From positions 1 to 11,939 of the forward strand of contig CAMJHX010000022.1 in NCBI GenBank assembly GCA_946405655.1: DNA of 11,939 bases. Reading direction: 5' to 3'. The stretch is from an uncultured Clostridia bacterium (lineage in GTDB: Bacteria; Bacillota; Clostridia; Oscillospirales; Oscillospiraceae). Below the pieces are notes generated by a model that worked only from the letters and a program-made list of their open reading frames with translations, was not told the origin of the DNA and did no database searches. Every line of letters begins with the position of its first letter. Position 1 is the first letter of the stretch. Of this stretch, positions 5,677 through 11,939 are shown in pieces. The translations under genes were made by a program, and so were the position numbers.

Positions 5677-7638
5677 TTATTTCAGCGGGTTGTTCGGATC
5701 GGGGTCCGTGGGATCCCAGCCGAAGCCGCTGCTGGAGTAGAGCTTCTGCGCGGTGGGTCTGGGAACCGGCAGCGGGGCATTGCTGTTATAGATCCGCACC
5801 TCCGTGCCGAGCGGGCAGTTCATGTACATCCAATAGGCGTCGCCGCAGGTGACGCGGACGCAGCCGTGGGAGCAGATCGTGCCGAGATTGTTATAAGCGC
5901 TGTAATAAAGCGTTCTGGGGTTGCCGAAGGTGCTGTAATACACGCTGTGGAAGTACACGCCGCCGACGATCGCGCGGGAGTACTGCCCCCATACGCCGCC
6001 CATGAGCGGCGTCCAGGGCACGCCTCTCGAATCCTTCGACTCACCATCGGTCTTATGCGTATAGAACGTGCCGGTCGGCGTGGCCTGACCGGGAGAGCAG
6101 AGGAAGGCGCGGTGCAGGATGCTGTAATTGCCGCTCTTGTCCATGCCGTAGACGAGCACGACGCACTGGTTCTTGATGACCTCGATGCGGTAGGGATGCG
6201 CGTTGTTCTTTGCGATGGCGGCATACTCGGCGTCGGTGTAGTTCTTCACGGGCACGGCAAAGTCATCCGTCAGCAGATCGGTGCCGTAGAGCAGCTCGAC
6301 ATGCACATCGTGCTTGTCGGGCATGTAGCGCTTCCACAGCTGCTCGGACACCGTGAATTCAAACGTACCGATGGCGCCGGTGAGGGTGACCTGACGCTGC
6401 TGGAGCACGCCGTCGATCAGGATGCGGGCGGTGCAGACGCGCTTGTCGCCCGGCACGCCGGTCATGTCCACGTTGCTGACGTTGACCTTGACGGTCACAG
6501 AGCGGTTATCGGGCGTGAGCGCCGGAACGGGACTCACGTGGGCGATCGCGGCGCCGGTGAGACCGGCGTCATAATCCGTGGTGGTCTTGCCGGAATTGAG
6601 GTAATTCTGCGTCTTCTCGGCGCGGAGCACGACCTCATCCGCACTGCCGCTGCCCCTGACGATGCTGTAGCGGGAGTGAACCGAGACCAGACCGACCTTG
6701 CCGTCAATGGTCAGGGTGCTGACTTCGTTCATGCGCTGATAGATTTCACTCTCCGGCGCGTCGCCGGTGAGGGTCATGGCGTCACCGCCGCCGATGAAAA
6801 GCTTGCCGGCAAAGCCGGTGATATCCAGCGGGGACGAGCCGGTGTATACCACGAGGCCGTCGGCCGGAAGCGCGTCAGCGTCCTTGCAGAACTGGATCTT
6901 CAGGTTATAGAGCACCTGCGCGAACTCCGCGCGGGTGATGTTGCCCTTCGGGTGGATGCAGCCCCAGCCGTCGCCGTGGATGAGATCCTGCTCGGCAAGG
7001 CCGGCGATCGTCGCCTTCGCCCAGTCGGAGACGTTGCCGCCGTCCGGGAAGGCGTTCAGGCTGGCGGGATCGCCCTGCGGGATGCAGAAGGCGCGCGCGA
7101 TGACGGCGAAGGCCTCCTCGCGGGTGATGGAGGCATTCGGGCGCATGGTGAAGGCGGCGTCGCCCTTCATGACGCCCATGGAGGCGGAGACCGCCAGCTC
7201 ATGATAGTACCACGCGTTGGCGTCCACATCGGAGAAATGCGCAATGTACTTTTCTGACGTGCAGCCGAAGACGCGCGTGATGATCGCGGCGATCTGGGCG
7301 CGGGTGGCGTTGTCGTTCGGGTTCATGTTGCCCTTGTCGTCGCCCTTGAGCAGTCCGTTTTCTTTGGCGTAGTCCATCGCCTTCTGATACCACGGGCCGG
7401 GCTCCGGCGTCGGGGTGGGCTCTTCGGTCTCGACCGGGGCGGTCGGTTCCGCGGTTTCCGTGGGCTCCGCGGTCTCCTCCGGTTCCGCGGTCACCTCGGG
7501 CTCCGTGGTTTCCGCGGGCTCCGCGGTCTCCTCAGGGGTGGTGGGCGTTTCCGGCTCGTCGGCATACGCCGGCACAGCCGCAAACAGGCTGAACGCGCAG
7601 ACCAGCGCGAGCAGCAGCGCAAGGATTCTTTTCTTCAT
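5677..7638 (-). CDS. Exported SLH-domain L,D-transpeptidase (YkuD)
   Basis: 653 residues. A signal peptide covers 1-26, with cleavage likely after AYA. A Thr/Glu/Pro-rich linker follows (28-80). Three SLH repeats at about 82-125, 134-184 and 197-246 each end in a TRAQ/TREE/TRAE motif and would anchor the protein to wall polymers. Residues 260-345 look like short beta strands (SLH-protein filler), and 365-465 resembles an Ig-like module. The C-terminal YkuD domain (about 482-617) has His564 and the catalytic Ser590-His591-Gly592-Cys593 with Arg595. L,D-transpeptidases form mDAP-mDAP cross-links or attach proteins to peptidoglycan outside the membrane. The ATG at 7638 is preferred over upstream starts because it begins the signal peptide and GAGAGGA is 8 nt upstream. 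The gene has its own promoter and is convergent with the nucleotidyltransferase gene. Confidence 0.93.
   Translation of the reverse strand: MKKRILALLLALVCAFSLFAAVPAYADEPETPTTPEETAEPAETTEPEVTAEPEETAEPTETAEPTAPVETEEPTPTPEPGPWYQKAMDYAKENGLLKGDDKGNMNPNDNATRAQIAAIITRVFGCTSEKYIAHFSDVDANAWYYHELAVSASMGVMKGDAAFTMRPNASITREEAFAVIARAFCIPQGDPASLNAFPDGGNVSDWAKATIAGLAEQDLIHGDGWGCIHPKGNITRAEFAQVLYNLKIQFCKDADALPADGLVVYTGSSPLDITGFAGKLFIGGGDAMTLTGDAPESEIYQRMNEVSTLTIDGKVGLVSVHSRYSIVRGSGSADEVVLRAEKTQNYLNSGKTTTDYDAGLTGAAIAHVSPVPALTPDNRSVTVKVNVSNVDMTGVPGDKRVCTARILIDGVLQQRQVTLTGAIGTFEFTVSEQLWKRYMPDKHDVHVELLYGTDLLTDDFAVPVKNYTDAEYAAIAKNNAHPYRIEVIKNQCVVLVYGMDKSGNYSILHRAFLCSPGQATPTGTFYTHKTDGESKDSRGVPWTPLMGGVWGQYSRAIVGGVYFHSVYYSTFGNPRTLYYSAYNNLGTICSHGCVRVTCGDAYWMYMNCPLGTEVRIYNSNAPLPVPRPTAQKLYSSSGFGWDPTDPDPNNPLK
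7399..7557 (-). repeat. Degenerate coding repeat: Thr/Glu/Pro linker
   Basis: Residues 28-80 of the L,D-transpeptidase consist of varied TAEP, TTEP and EETAEP units, with repeated GC-rich DNA that may expand or contract by slippage. It would be an extended spacer between the signal peptide and the SLH repeats. Confidence 0.7.
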
Positions 7639-7646
7639 GGAGTTCG

Positions 7647-7653
7647 TCCTCTC
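7647..7653 (-). promoter_or_regulatory. Ribosome binding site of the L,D-transpeptidase gene
   Basis: GAGAGGA on the minus strand, 8 nt before the ATG at 7638. It decides this start over upstream in-frame codons, which would lie in the promoter. Confidence 0.75.
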
Positions 7654-7672
7654 ATTTATTGATGATGTTTTT

Positions 7673-7700
7673 ATTATAGCGTTCCGAAATACTTTTGCAA
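7673..7700 (-). promoter_or_regulatory. Sigma-A promoter of the L,D-transpeptidase gene
   Basis: On the minus strand, TTGCAA at 7700-7695 and a perfect TATAAT at 7678-7673 are spaced 16 bp. The transcript would start near 7666, leaving a leader of roughly 28 nt. The element is only about 40 bp downstream of the terminator of the lysine operon, which points to independent control of the two. Confidence 0.75.
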
Positions 7701-7738
7701 GATGAAAAGTCAAATTTGTTTACATAAAAATAAATCCA

Positions 7739-7772
7739 GAGAGCAGCCCCATTCGGTTTGGGAGCTGCTCTC
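7739..7772 (-). terminator. Terminator of the dap/lysine operon
   Basis: GAGAGCAGC and GCTGCTCTC form a 9-bp perfect stem, extended by a CCC/GGG inner pairing with one bulged base. On the minus strand it begins 11 nt after the aspartate kinase stop and is followed by a T-rich stretch (TGGATTTATTTTTA). The T-tract is interrupted near the stem, so efficiency may be incomplete. Confidence 0.7.
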
Positions 7773-7782
7773 GATCGGTTTT

Positions 7783-9108
7783 TTACTTCATGAGGCCTTC
7801 CATGGCGCTGTAGATGCTCTTGAGCGCGTGCTCGAAATCGCGCTCCTCGACGGAGACGATGATGTTCAGCTCGCTCGAGCCCTGATCGATCATGCGGATG
7901 TTGACGTCCGCCTCATAGAGCGCGTTGAAAACCCGCGCCGCGGTGCCCTTGGAATAGACCATGCCCTGACCAACGACGGCGATGAGGGCGAGATTGTCCT
8001 CGACCGAGACGACGTCCGGCTCGAGATCCGTCCGGATGCGGTGGAGGATCTCCTCCCGGTGGGGATTGAAGCTGTCCGTATTGATGACGACGGAGATCGT
8101 ATCGATGCCGGAGGGGCAGTGCTCAAAGCTCAGCCCGCAGGAGGCGAAGATCTTGAGGAGCTTGGCGACAAAGCCGACCTCGCTGTTCATCATGGACTTC
8201 TCAATGTGGATGCTGGAGAAGCCCTTCTTCCCCGCGATGCCGGTGATGACACGGCGGCCGACGCTCGCGGGAAGCGAGGCGACGATCATCGTGCCGGGAT
8301 CGTCCGGGCGGTTGGTGTTGCGGATATTGATCGGGATGCCCGCCTTGCGCACGGGGAAGACCGCGTCCTCATGGAGAACAGACGCGCCCATGTAGCTCAG
8401 CTCGCGCAGCTCGGTGTAGGTGATATAGTCGATGACGCGGGGGTTGTCCACAATGCGGGGATCGGCGGAGAGCATGCCGGAGACGTCCGTCCAGTTCTCA
8501 TAGATCTCCGAGACGGAAGCGCGGGCGACGATCGCGCCGGTGACGTCAGAGCCGCCGCGGGAGAAGGTCTTGACCGTACCGTCCGGCAGCGCGCCGTAGA
8601 AGCCCGGGATGACGGCGTTGTCCATGGCGACGAGTCGAGCGCTCAGGGTGCGGAAGGTATAGGCCTCGTCGAGCTTGCCGTCGGCGCGGAAGCGCACGAC
8701 CTCGGCGGCGTCCACGAAGGGGAAGCCGAGGAAGGCGGCGATGATCTTGCTGTTGAGATACTCGCCGCGGCTCGCCATATAGTCGGCGTTCGGGGCGGTT
8801 TTCAGATGCTCGCGGAGCTTTTCGATCTCGGTATCGAGGTCAAAGGAAACCTCCAGCTCCGTGATGATATCCTGAAAGCGGCCGCGGATCTTCTCGAGCG
8901 TGGCGGAGAAATCGTCGCCGTCCATCGCCTCGTTATAGCAGCGATAGAGCAGGTCCGTGACCTTGATATCGTCCTTGGTGCGCTTGCCGGGGGCGGACGC
9001 CACCACAAATCGGCGGGCGGGATCTGCCTGAATGATCTCTGCCGCCTTGCGGATCTGGGAGGCGCTGGCGAGACTCGTTCCGCCGAACTTGACTGTAATC
9101 GTGTGCAT
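7783..9108 (-). CDS. lysC: Aspartate kinase (aspartokinase)
   Basis: 441 residues, a normal length for a single-function aspartokinase. It phosphorylates aspartate with ATP, the first step towards lysine, mDAP, threonine and methionine. Visible motifs are KFGGTS at 7-12 (nucleotide/aspartate site), SRGGSDVTGA at 183-192, DVSGMLSADPRIV at 208-220 and ELSYMGASVLHEDAV at 236-250. Two ACT domains (about 300-365 and 375-440) form the feedback regulatory part; lysine and/or threonine is the likely effector but cannot be read from sequence. The start is supported by GGAAGGG overlapping the end of the deacetylase gene; the genes are 6 nt apart, so translation is probably coupled. It is the last gene of the operon, before the hairpin at 7739-7772. 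The symbol is provisional, given the operon context. Confidence 0.95.
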   Translation of the reverse strand: MHTITVKFGGTSLASASQIRKAAEIIQADPARRFVVASAPGKRTKDDIKVTDLLYRCYNEAMDGDDFSATLEKIRGRFQDIITELEVSFDLDTEIEKLREHLKTAPNADYMASRGEYLNSKIIAAFLGFPFVDAAEVVRFRADGKLDEAYTFRTLSARLVAMDNAVIPGFYGALPDGTVKTFSRGGSDVTGAIVARASVSEIYENWTDVSGMLSADPRIVDNPRVIDYITYTELRELSYMGASVLHEDAVFPVRKAGIPINIRNTNRPDDPGTMIVASLPASVGRRVITGIAGKKGFSSIHIEKSMMNSEVGFVAKLLKIFASCGLSFEHCPSGIDTISVVINTDSFNPHREEILHRIRTDLEPDVVSVEDNLALIAVVGQGMVYSKGTAARVFNALYEADVNIRMIDQGSSELNIIVSVEERDFEHALKSIYSAMEGLMK

Positions 9109-9114
9109 ATGGGA

Positions 9115-10287
9115 TCACCCTTCCGTGTAGTTTGCGAGATAGGAGTGCAGCACTGCGGCATGCAGCGCCGCGCCGGTGAGGACGGTATGCGCCTCCGGCA
9201 GGAAATCCGGGCTGTGCAAAGGCTGATCGCAGCCAGCTCCGAAATGGTAGTATACACCAGGTCGGTGCAAAAGAAAATACCCAAAATCATCCGTTTTCAT
9301 CGTGGGAAGATCCAGAACGGCAACGTTTTCGCGGCCGAGGAGGTCTCCCGCGACGCGGCGGACGTGATCGGTCTCGCGGTCGTGGTTGACGACGCCGGAA
9401 TAGCTCTTCTGCAGCTGGATCTCGACGGAGACGTCCGTGTGGTTGGCGACGCCGCGGCAGGCGTCGCGCAGGAGCGAGCGCATGGTGATGCGCGCCTCGT
9501 CCCCGAGCGTGCGCATGATGCCGGTGATCTCCGCCTCGTCCGCGACGATGTTGCGCGCCGTGCCGGCGCGGAAGGTGCCGACGGAGACGACGCTGCGCTC
9601 GCCGGAGAGCCGCTCCGGGAGCCGCAGGAGCTCCTGCACGAGGAGCGAGCCCGCCTCGATCGCGTCGACGCCCTTTTCGCGCTCGGCGCCGTGGGCGGCC
9701 TTGCCGAAGAGACGGATCTGGAAGGTATCGGACGCGGCATAGAACTTGCCGTAGCGCACGCCGACCGTGCCCGCCGGGAGGTCCGGCGTGACATGGCCGC
9801 CGAAGGTGGCTTTGACGCCCTTCATGCAGCCGGCGGCGATCATGCGCTCGGCGCCGCCCTCCCCCTCCTCGTCCGGCTGAAAGACGAAGCGCACCGAGCC
9901 GCAGAGCGAATCCCGGTGGCGGCTGAGGAGCATCGCCGCGCCGAGGGCGGCGGTGATGTGCACATCGTGGCCGCAGGCGTGCATGACGCCCGGATTCTCG
10001 GAGGCGAAGGGCGCGCCGGTCGTCTCCTGCACGGGCAGGGCGTCCATATCCGCGCGCAGGGCGATCGTCGGCCCGGGGCGGCTGCCGTGGAGCGTGGCGA
10101 CGACGCCGGTATCGAGCACACGGCGGGGCCGCAGGCCGAGAGTGCGCAGCGTGTGCTCAATGCGCTCCGCCGTTTGATATTCATGGTTGCCGAGCTCGGG
10201 CGTGCGGTGGAATGCCTCGCGCAATTCCGTAAGCTCGGGAGCGATTTGCTCCGCTTCGGACAGGTAGTCCGGTAGGTTTTGATTCAT
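9115..10287 (-). CDS. M20-family amidohydrolase, probable N-acetyldiaminopimelate deacetylase
   Basis: 390 residues. The metal-site motifs of the M20D group are present: RADMDALPVQE at 78-88, Cys105 and His107 in HACGHD, Glu140-Glu141 in QPDEEGEGGA, His165 in GGHV, and His358 in HSPDF. The dimerisation (lid) domain lies at about 180-300 and contains GKAAHGA. The family also includes hippurate and indole-acetyl-amino-acid hydrolases, so sequence alone would not decide. Its position directly after the N-acetyltransferase gene dapH points to removal of acetate from N-acetyl-LL-diaminopimelate, the second-last steps of the acetylase route to mDAP. The ATG at 10287 has GGAG 6 nt upstream (10297-10294); a TTG at 10299 overlaps that site and is rejected. 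The gap before it is filled by the heptamer repeat at 10304-10416. Confidence 0.9.
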   Translation of the reverse strand: MNQNLPDYLSEAEQIAPELTELREAFHRTPELGNHEYQTAERIEHTLRTLGLRPRRVLDTGVVATLHGSRPGPTIALRADMDALPVQETTGAPFASENPGVMHACGHDVHITAALGAAMLLSRHRDSLCGSVRFVFQPDEEGEGGAERMIAAGCMKGVKATFGGHVTPDLPAGTVGVRYGKFYAASDTFQIRLFGKAAHGAEREKGVDAIEAGSLLVQELLRLPERLSGERSVVSVGTFRAGTARNIVADEAEITGIMRTLGDEARITMRSLLRDACRGVANHTDVSVEIQLQKSYSGVVNHDRETDHVRRVAGDLLGRENVAVLDLPTMKTDDFGYFLLHRPGVYYHFGAGCDQPLHSPDFLPEAHTVLTGAALHAAVLHSYLANYTEG

Positions 10288-10293
10288 CTTTTT

Positions 10294-10297
10294 CTCC
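10294..10297 (-). promoter_or_regulatory. Ribosome binding site of the deacetylase gene
   Basis: GGAG on the minus strand, 6 nt before the ATG at 10287 and only 6 nt from the end of the heptamer element. The transcribed arm just upstream contains CUCC units that could pair with it. Confidence 0.65.
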
Positions 10298-10303
10298 AAA
10301 ATA

Positions 10304-10416
10304 CTAGTTAGGAGTGAGGAGTTAGGAGTGAGGAGTTGAACGAATAAAAGCCGCTCACAGCGGAAGAACGCTTCACAGCGCCTTAACTCCTAACTCCTAA
10401 TTCCTAACTCCTAACT
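10304..10416. repeat. Inverted pair of tandem heptamer arrays, (T/G)AGGAGT type
   Basis: Left arm: four contiguous heptamers, TAGGAGT 10309-10315, GAGGAGT 10316-10322, TAGGAGT 10323-10329, GAGGAGT 10330-10336, preceded by a partial AGT. Right arm: ACTCCTA 10386-10392, ACTCCTA 10393-10399, ATTCCTA 10400-10406, ACTCCTA 10407-10413, followed by ACT. The arms are inverted copies of each other at 29 of 32 positions and could form a long hairpin. The loop (about 10338-10384) contains the small stem CCGCT-CAC-AGCGG at 10351-10363 and a direct repeat TCACAGCG at 10355 and 10373. The element fills the space between the dapH stop and the deacetylase ribosome site. A 7-nt period is incompatible with coding. 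Confidence 0.9.
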
Positions 10417-10418
10417 GA

Positions 10419-11117
10419 TTACAGCGTTCTCAGCGCCGCTTCGAGCGCGGTCTTCTGGCTTGTCCCCGCGTCCTTTTCCTTGATGATTCTTGCGGGGCAG
10501 CCGGCGACGACCATGTTCGCCGGGACGTCCTCGATGACAACGGCGCCGGCGGCGACGACGGCGTTGGCGCCAATGTGCACGCCCTCGATGACGACAGCGT
10601 TCGCGCCGATGAGGACGTTGTCCTCCACGATGACGGGCGTGGCGGAGGCGGGCTCGATGACGCCCGCGAGAACGGCGCCGGCGCCGACGTGGCAGTGCTT
10701 GCCGACCGTGGCGCGGCCGCCGAGGACGGCGCCCATGTCGATCATCGTGCCCTCGCCAATGACGGCGCCGATGTTGATGATCGCGCCCATCATGACGACG
10801 GCATTCGGCTCGATGGTGACGTGCTCGCGGATGATCGCGCCCGGCTCGATGCGGGCGGGGATCTCCTTCATATCCATCAGCGGCACGGCGCTGTTGCGGC
10901 GGTCGTGCTCGATGACGATATCGTCGATCTTGTCGGCGTTCGCCTCCAGAATGGGCCCCAGCTCCGCCCAGTCGCCGAAGACGATCTTGTCCGCAGCGCC
11001 GAAGACCTTGGCAGCGCCGAAGTCGACGGGGGCGTTTTCCTTCACATAAAGCTTCACCGGGGTCTTCTTTTCGGCGGAAGCGATGAACTGAATGATTTCC
11101 TGTGCGTTCATGGGCAT
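10419..11117 (-). CDS. dapH: 2,3,4,5-tetrahydropyridine-2,6-dicarboxylate N-acetyltransferase
   Basis: 232 residues, the usual size of DapH. It transfers acetyl from acetyl-CoA to tetrahydrodipicolinate, opening the ring to give N-acetyl-2-amino-6-oxopimelate in the acetylase branch of mDAP/lysine synthesis. Residues 1-80 form the DapH-type N-terminal domain (NAQEIIQFIASAEKKTPVK near the start). Residues about 88-205 are left-handed beta-helix hexapeptide repeats with the pattern I/V-G-x-x-x-V, including MMGAIINIGAVIGEGTMID and GANAVVIEGVHIGANAVV, and the hallmark DVPANMVVAGCPARIIK at 192-208. Such enzymes work as trimers in the cytosol. The ATG at 11117 is chosen over the one at 11111 because AAGGAG at 11133-11128 is 10 nt before it. 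It is flanked on both sides by heptamer-repeat elements, with dapB upstream and the deacetylase downstream. Confidence 0.95.
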   Translation of the reverse strand: MPMNAQEIIQFIASAEKKTPVKLYVKENAPVDFGAAKVFGAADKIVFGDWAELGPILEANADKIDDIVIEHDRRNSAVPLMDMKEIPARIEPGAIIREHVTIEPNAVVMMGAIINIGAVIGEGTMIDMGAVLGGRATVGKHCHVGAGAVLAGVIEPASATPVIVEDNVLIGANAVVIEGVHIGANAVVAAGAVVIEDVPANMVVAGCPARIIKEKDAGTSQKTALEAALRTL

Positions 11118-11127
11118 AACGGTAATA

Positions 11128-11133
11128 CTCCTT
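11128..11133 (-). promoter_or_regulatory. Ribosome binding site of dapH
   Basis: AAGGAG on the minus strand, 10 nt before the ATG at 11117 and 16 nt before the alternative ATG at 11111. The spacing favours the first. Confidence 0.7.
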
Positions 11134-11153
11134 TATTGAGACATAGAGCAAAC

Positions 11154-11224
11154 GAGGAATGAGGAATTAGGAATTAGGAATTTCCGAGCTCAGGTCATTC
11201 CTAATTCCTCATTCCTAATTCCTA
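11154..11224. repeat. Inverted pair of tandem heptamer arrays, (T/G)AGGAAT type
   Basis: Left arm: GAGGAAT 11154-11160, GAGGAAT 11161-11167, TAGGAAT 11168-11174, TAGGAAT 11175-11181. Right arm: ATTCCTA 11197-11203, ATTCCTC 11204-11210, ATTCCTA 11211-11217, ATTCCTA 11218-11224. The arms are inverted copies at 25 of 28 positions and enclose a 15-nt loop containing the palindrome GAGCTC (11186-11191). All mismatches are T/G differences in the first base of a unit. The element occupies most of the space between the dapB stop at 11238 and the dapH ribosome site. Confidence 0.9.
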
Positions 11225-11237
11225 ATTGGAAACAGTT

Positions 11238-11939
11238 TCACTCCACGATGGAGCGCATATCGTACAGTCCCGGCTCCATCTTGACGAGCTCGCGGGCGGC
11301 GACGAGGGCTCCCTGCGCGAAGAGGGCGCGGTTTTCCGCCTCGTGCTTGAGGGTGATGGTCTCCATACCGTTGGAGATGATGATCTCGTGCGTGCCGGTC
11401 TCGGAGCCGTAGCGCAGGGCGTGGATGCCGATCTCGTCCGGCTCGCGCTTGGCGTGCCCGGAGCGGCCGAGGACGAACTTCATCTCGCCGCGCGCCTCGC
11501 AGATGCGCTTGGCGAGCAGCAGCGCCGTGCCGCTCGGAGCGTCGAGCTTCTGGTTGTGGTGGCGCTCGATGATCTCAATATCCGCCTCGGGGAACATGGC
11601 GGCGGCGCGCTTGGCGAGATCCGCCAGCACCGCGACGCCGAGGGACATGTTCGCCGAGAGGAAGACGGGAATGTCGTCGACGGCGGTCTCGATCTGGTGC
11701 AGCTCCTCCGCGCTCTGGCCGGTCGTGGCGATGACGACGGGAAGCTGGCGCATGACGCAGTAGCCGAGGAGACTGCCGGTCTCGGAATGGTTGGAAAAGT
11801 CGATGACGCAGTCCGCCTCGCCCTCGAACTGCTCGAGGGTCTGGTAGATATCCGCCTCGGGATTGAGCGTGAAGCTGCGCGAGACGCGCGCCGCGATCTC
11901 AAAGCCCTCGGTATTCTCAATGCAGGCGGTCAGCATCCG
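11238..11939 (-). CDS. dapB: 4-hydroxy-tetrahydrodipicolinate reductase, 5' end outside the window
   Basis: About 233 residues are visible; the frame runs through the window edge, and roughly the first 10-15 residues with the glycine-rich GxxGxMG nucleotide site are missing. DapB reduces 4-hydroxy-tetrahydrodipicolinate with NAD(P)H in the cytosol. Motifs seen (numbered from the first visible Met): CVIDFSNHS near 43-51, VVIATTGQS near 67-75, FLSANMSLGV near 91-100, and the family hallmark IIERHHNQKLDAPSGTA near 120-136, which contains the catalytic His pair and Lys. HALRYGSETGTHEI follows near 172-185. The visible Met at 11936 is not taken as the start because the missing part of the Rossmann fold must lie upstream. 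It is the first visible gene of the dap operon; its promoter and perhaps dapA lie beyond the window. Confidence 0.95.
   Translation of the reverse strand, partial: RMLTACIENTEGFEIAARVSRSFTLNPEADIYQTLEQFEGEADCVIDFSNHSETGSLLGYCVMRQLPVVIATTGQSAEELHQIETAVDDIPVFLSANMSLGVAVLADLAKRAAAMFPEADIEIIERHHNQKLDAPSGTALLLAKRICEARGEMKFVLGRSGHAKREPDEIGIHALRYGSETGTHEIIISNGMETITLKHEAENRALFAQGALVAARELVKMEPGLYDMRSIVE

Noticed and set aside
5866..7257. A 463-codon open frame on the plus strand.
   Set aside because: Antisense shadow of the SLH L,D-transpeptidase gene; low-complexity Val/Gly/Asp composition and no motif.
7639..7782. A riboswitch or leader peptide in front of the L,D-transpeptidase gene.
   Set aside because: The 144-nt space is fully explained by the terminator stem, the promoter and a leader of about 28 nt; no further conserved structure is visible.
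7702..10275. An 857-codon open frame on the plus strand.
   Set aside because: It is antisense to two well-supported genes (aspartate kinase and the M20 deacetylase), has no ribosome site or recognisable domain, and its Arg/Ala/Asp/Val-rich composition is typical of reverse-strand frames in GC-rich codons.
10304..11224. The repeated short units considered as a CRISPR array.
   Set aside because: Units are 7 bp, contiguous and without unique spacers, arranged as inverted arms; no cas genes are present.

Overview
The window looks like a GC-rich Firmicute chromosome of the clostridial type, probably an anaerobic Oscillospiraceae-like gut bacterium. This is an inference. It rests on sigma-A-type promoters, strong AAGGAG ribosome sites, an S-layer-homology (SLH) protein, a ferredoxin-type aldo/keto reductase and the acetylase branch of meso-diaminopimelate (mDAP) and lysine synthesis. 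Genes are GC-rich, while the single insertion sequence and the promoter regions are clearly AT-richer.

Layout, left to right. (1) 131-1252 (+): aldo/keto reductase with a C-terminal two-cluster ferredoxin domain, behind a plausible promoter. (2) 1265-4884 (+): a compact four-gene operon with its own good promoter. It encodes a single-domain phosphoglycosyl/sugar transferase, a HpcH/HpaI-type aldolase, a D-2-hydroxyacid dehydrogenase and a PF14907-type nucleotidyltransferase. The last three genes are joined by ATGA or 8-nt overlaps. Together they look like a small cassette that makes and attaches an acid or sugar to a lipid carrier; the product is unknown. (3) 4894-5665: the remains of a terminator hairpin split by a 738-bp IS4-family relic (4911-5648). 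The relic has matching terminal inverted repeats, but only the C-terminal third of its transposase survives. (4) 5677-7638 (-): an exported protein with a signal peptide, a Pro/Glu/Thr linker, three SLH repeats and a C-terminal L,D-transpeptidase (YkuD) domain, with its own promoter. (5) 7783-11939 (-): a mDAP/lysine operon transcribed in the order dapB (5' end cut by the window edge), dapH, M20 deacetylase, aspartate kinase, ending in a hairpin at 7739-7772.

The two short intergenic gaps inside the dap operon (dapB-dapH and dapH-deacetylase) are each filled almost completely by an inverted pair of tandem heptamer arrays. There are four copies of (T/G)AGGAAT per arm in one and four of (T/G)AGGAGT per arm in the other. 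These repeats are the least ordinary feature of the window.

Functionally, the right half makes mDAP, the cross-linking residue of peptidoglycan in many such bacteria, and lies next to an enzyme family that forms mDAP-mDAP cross-links. The left half looks like envelope glycan or lipid-linked modification. The whole window therefore leans towards cell-envelope metabolism.
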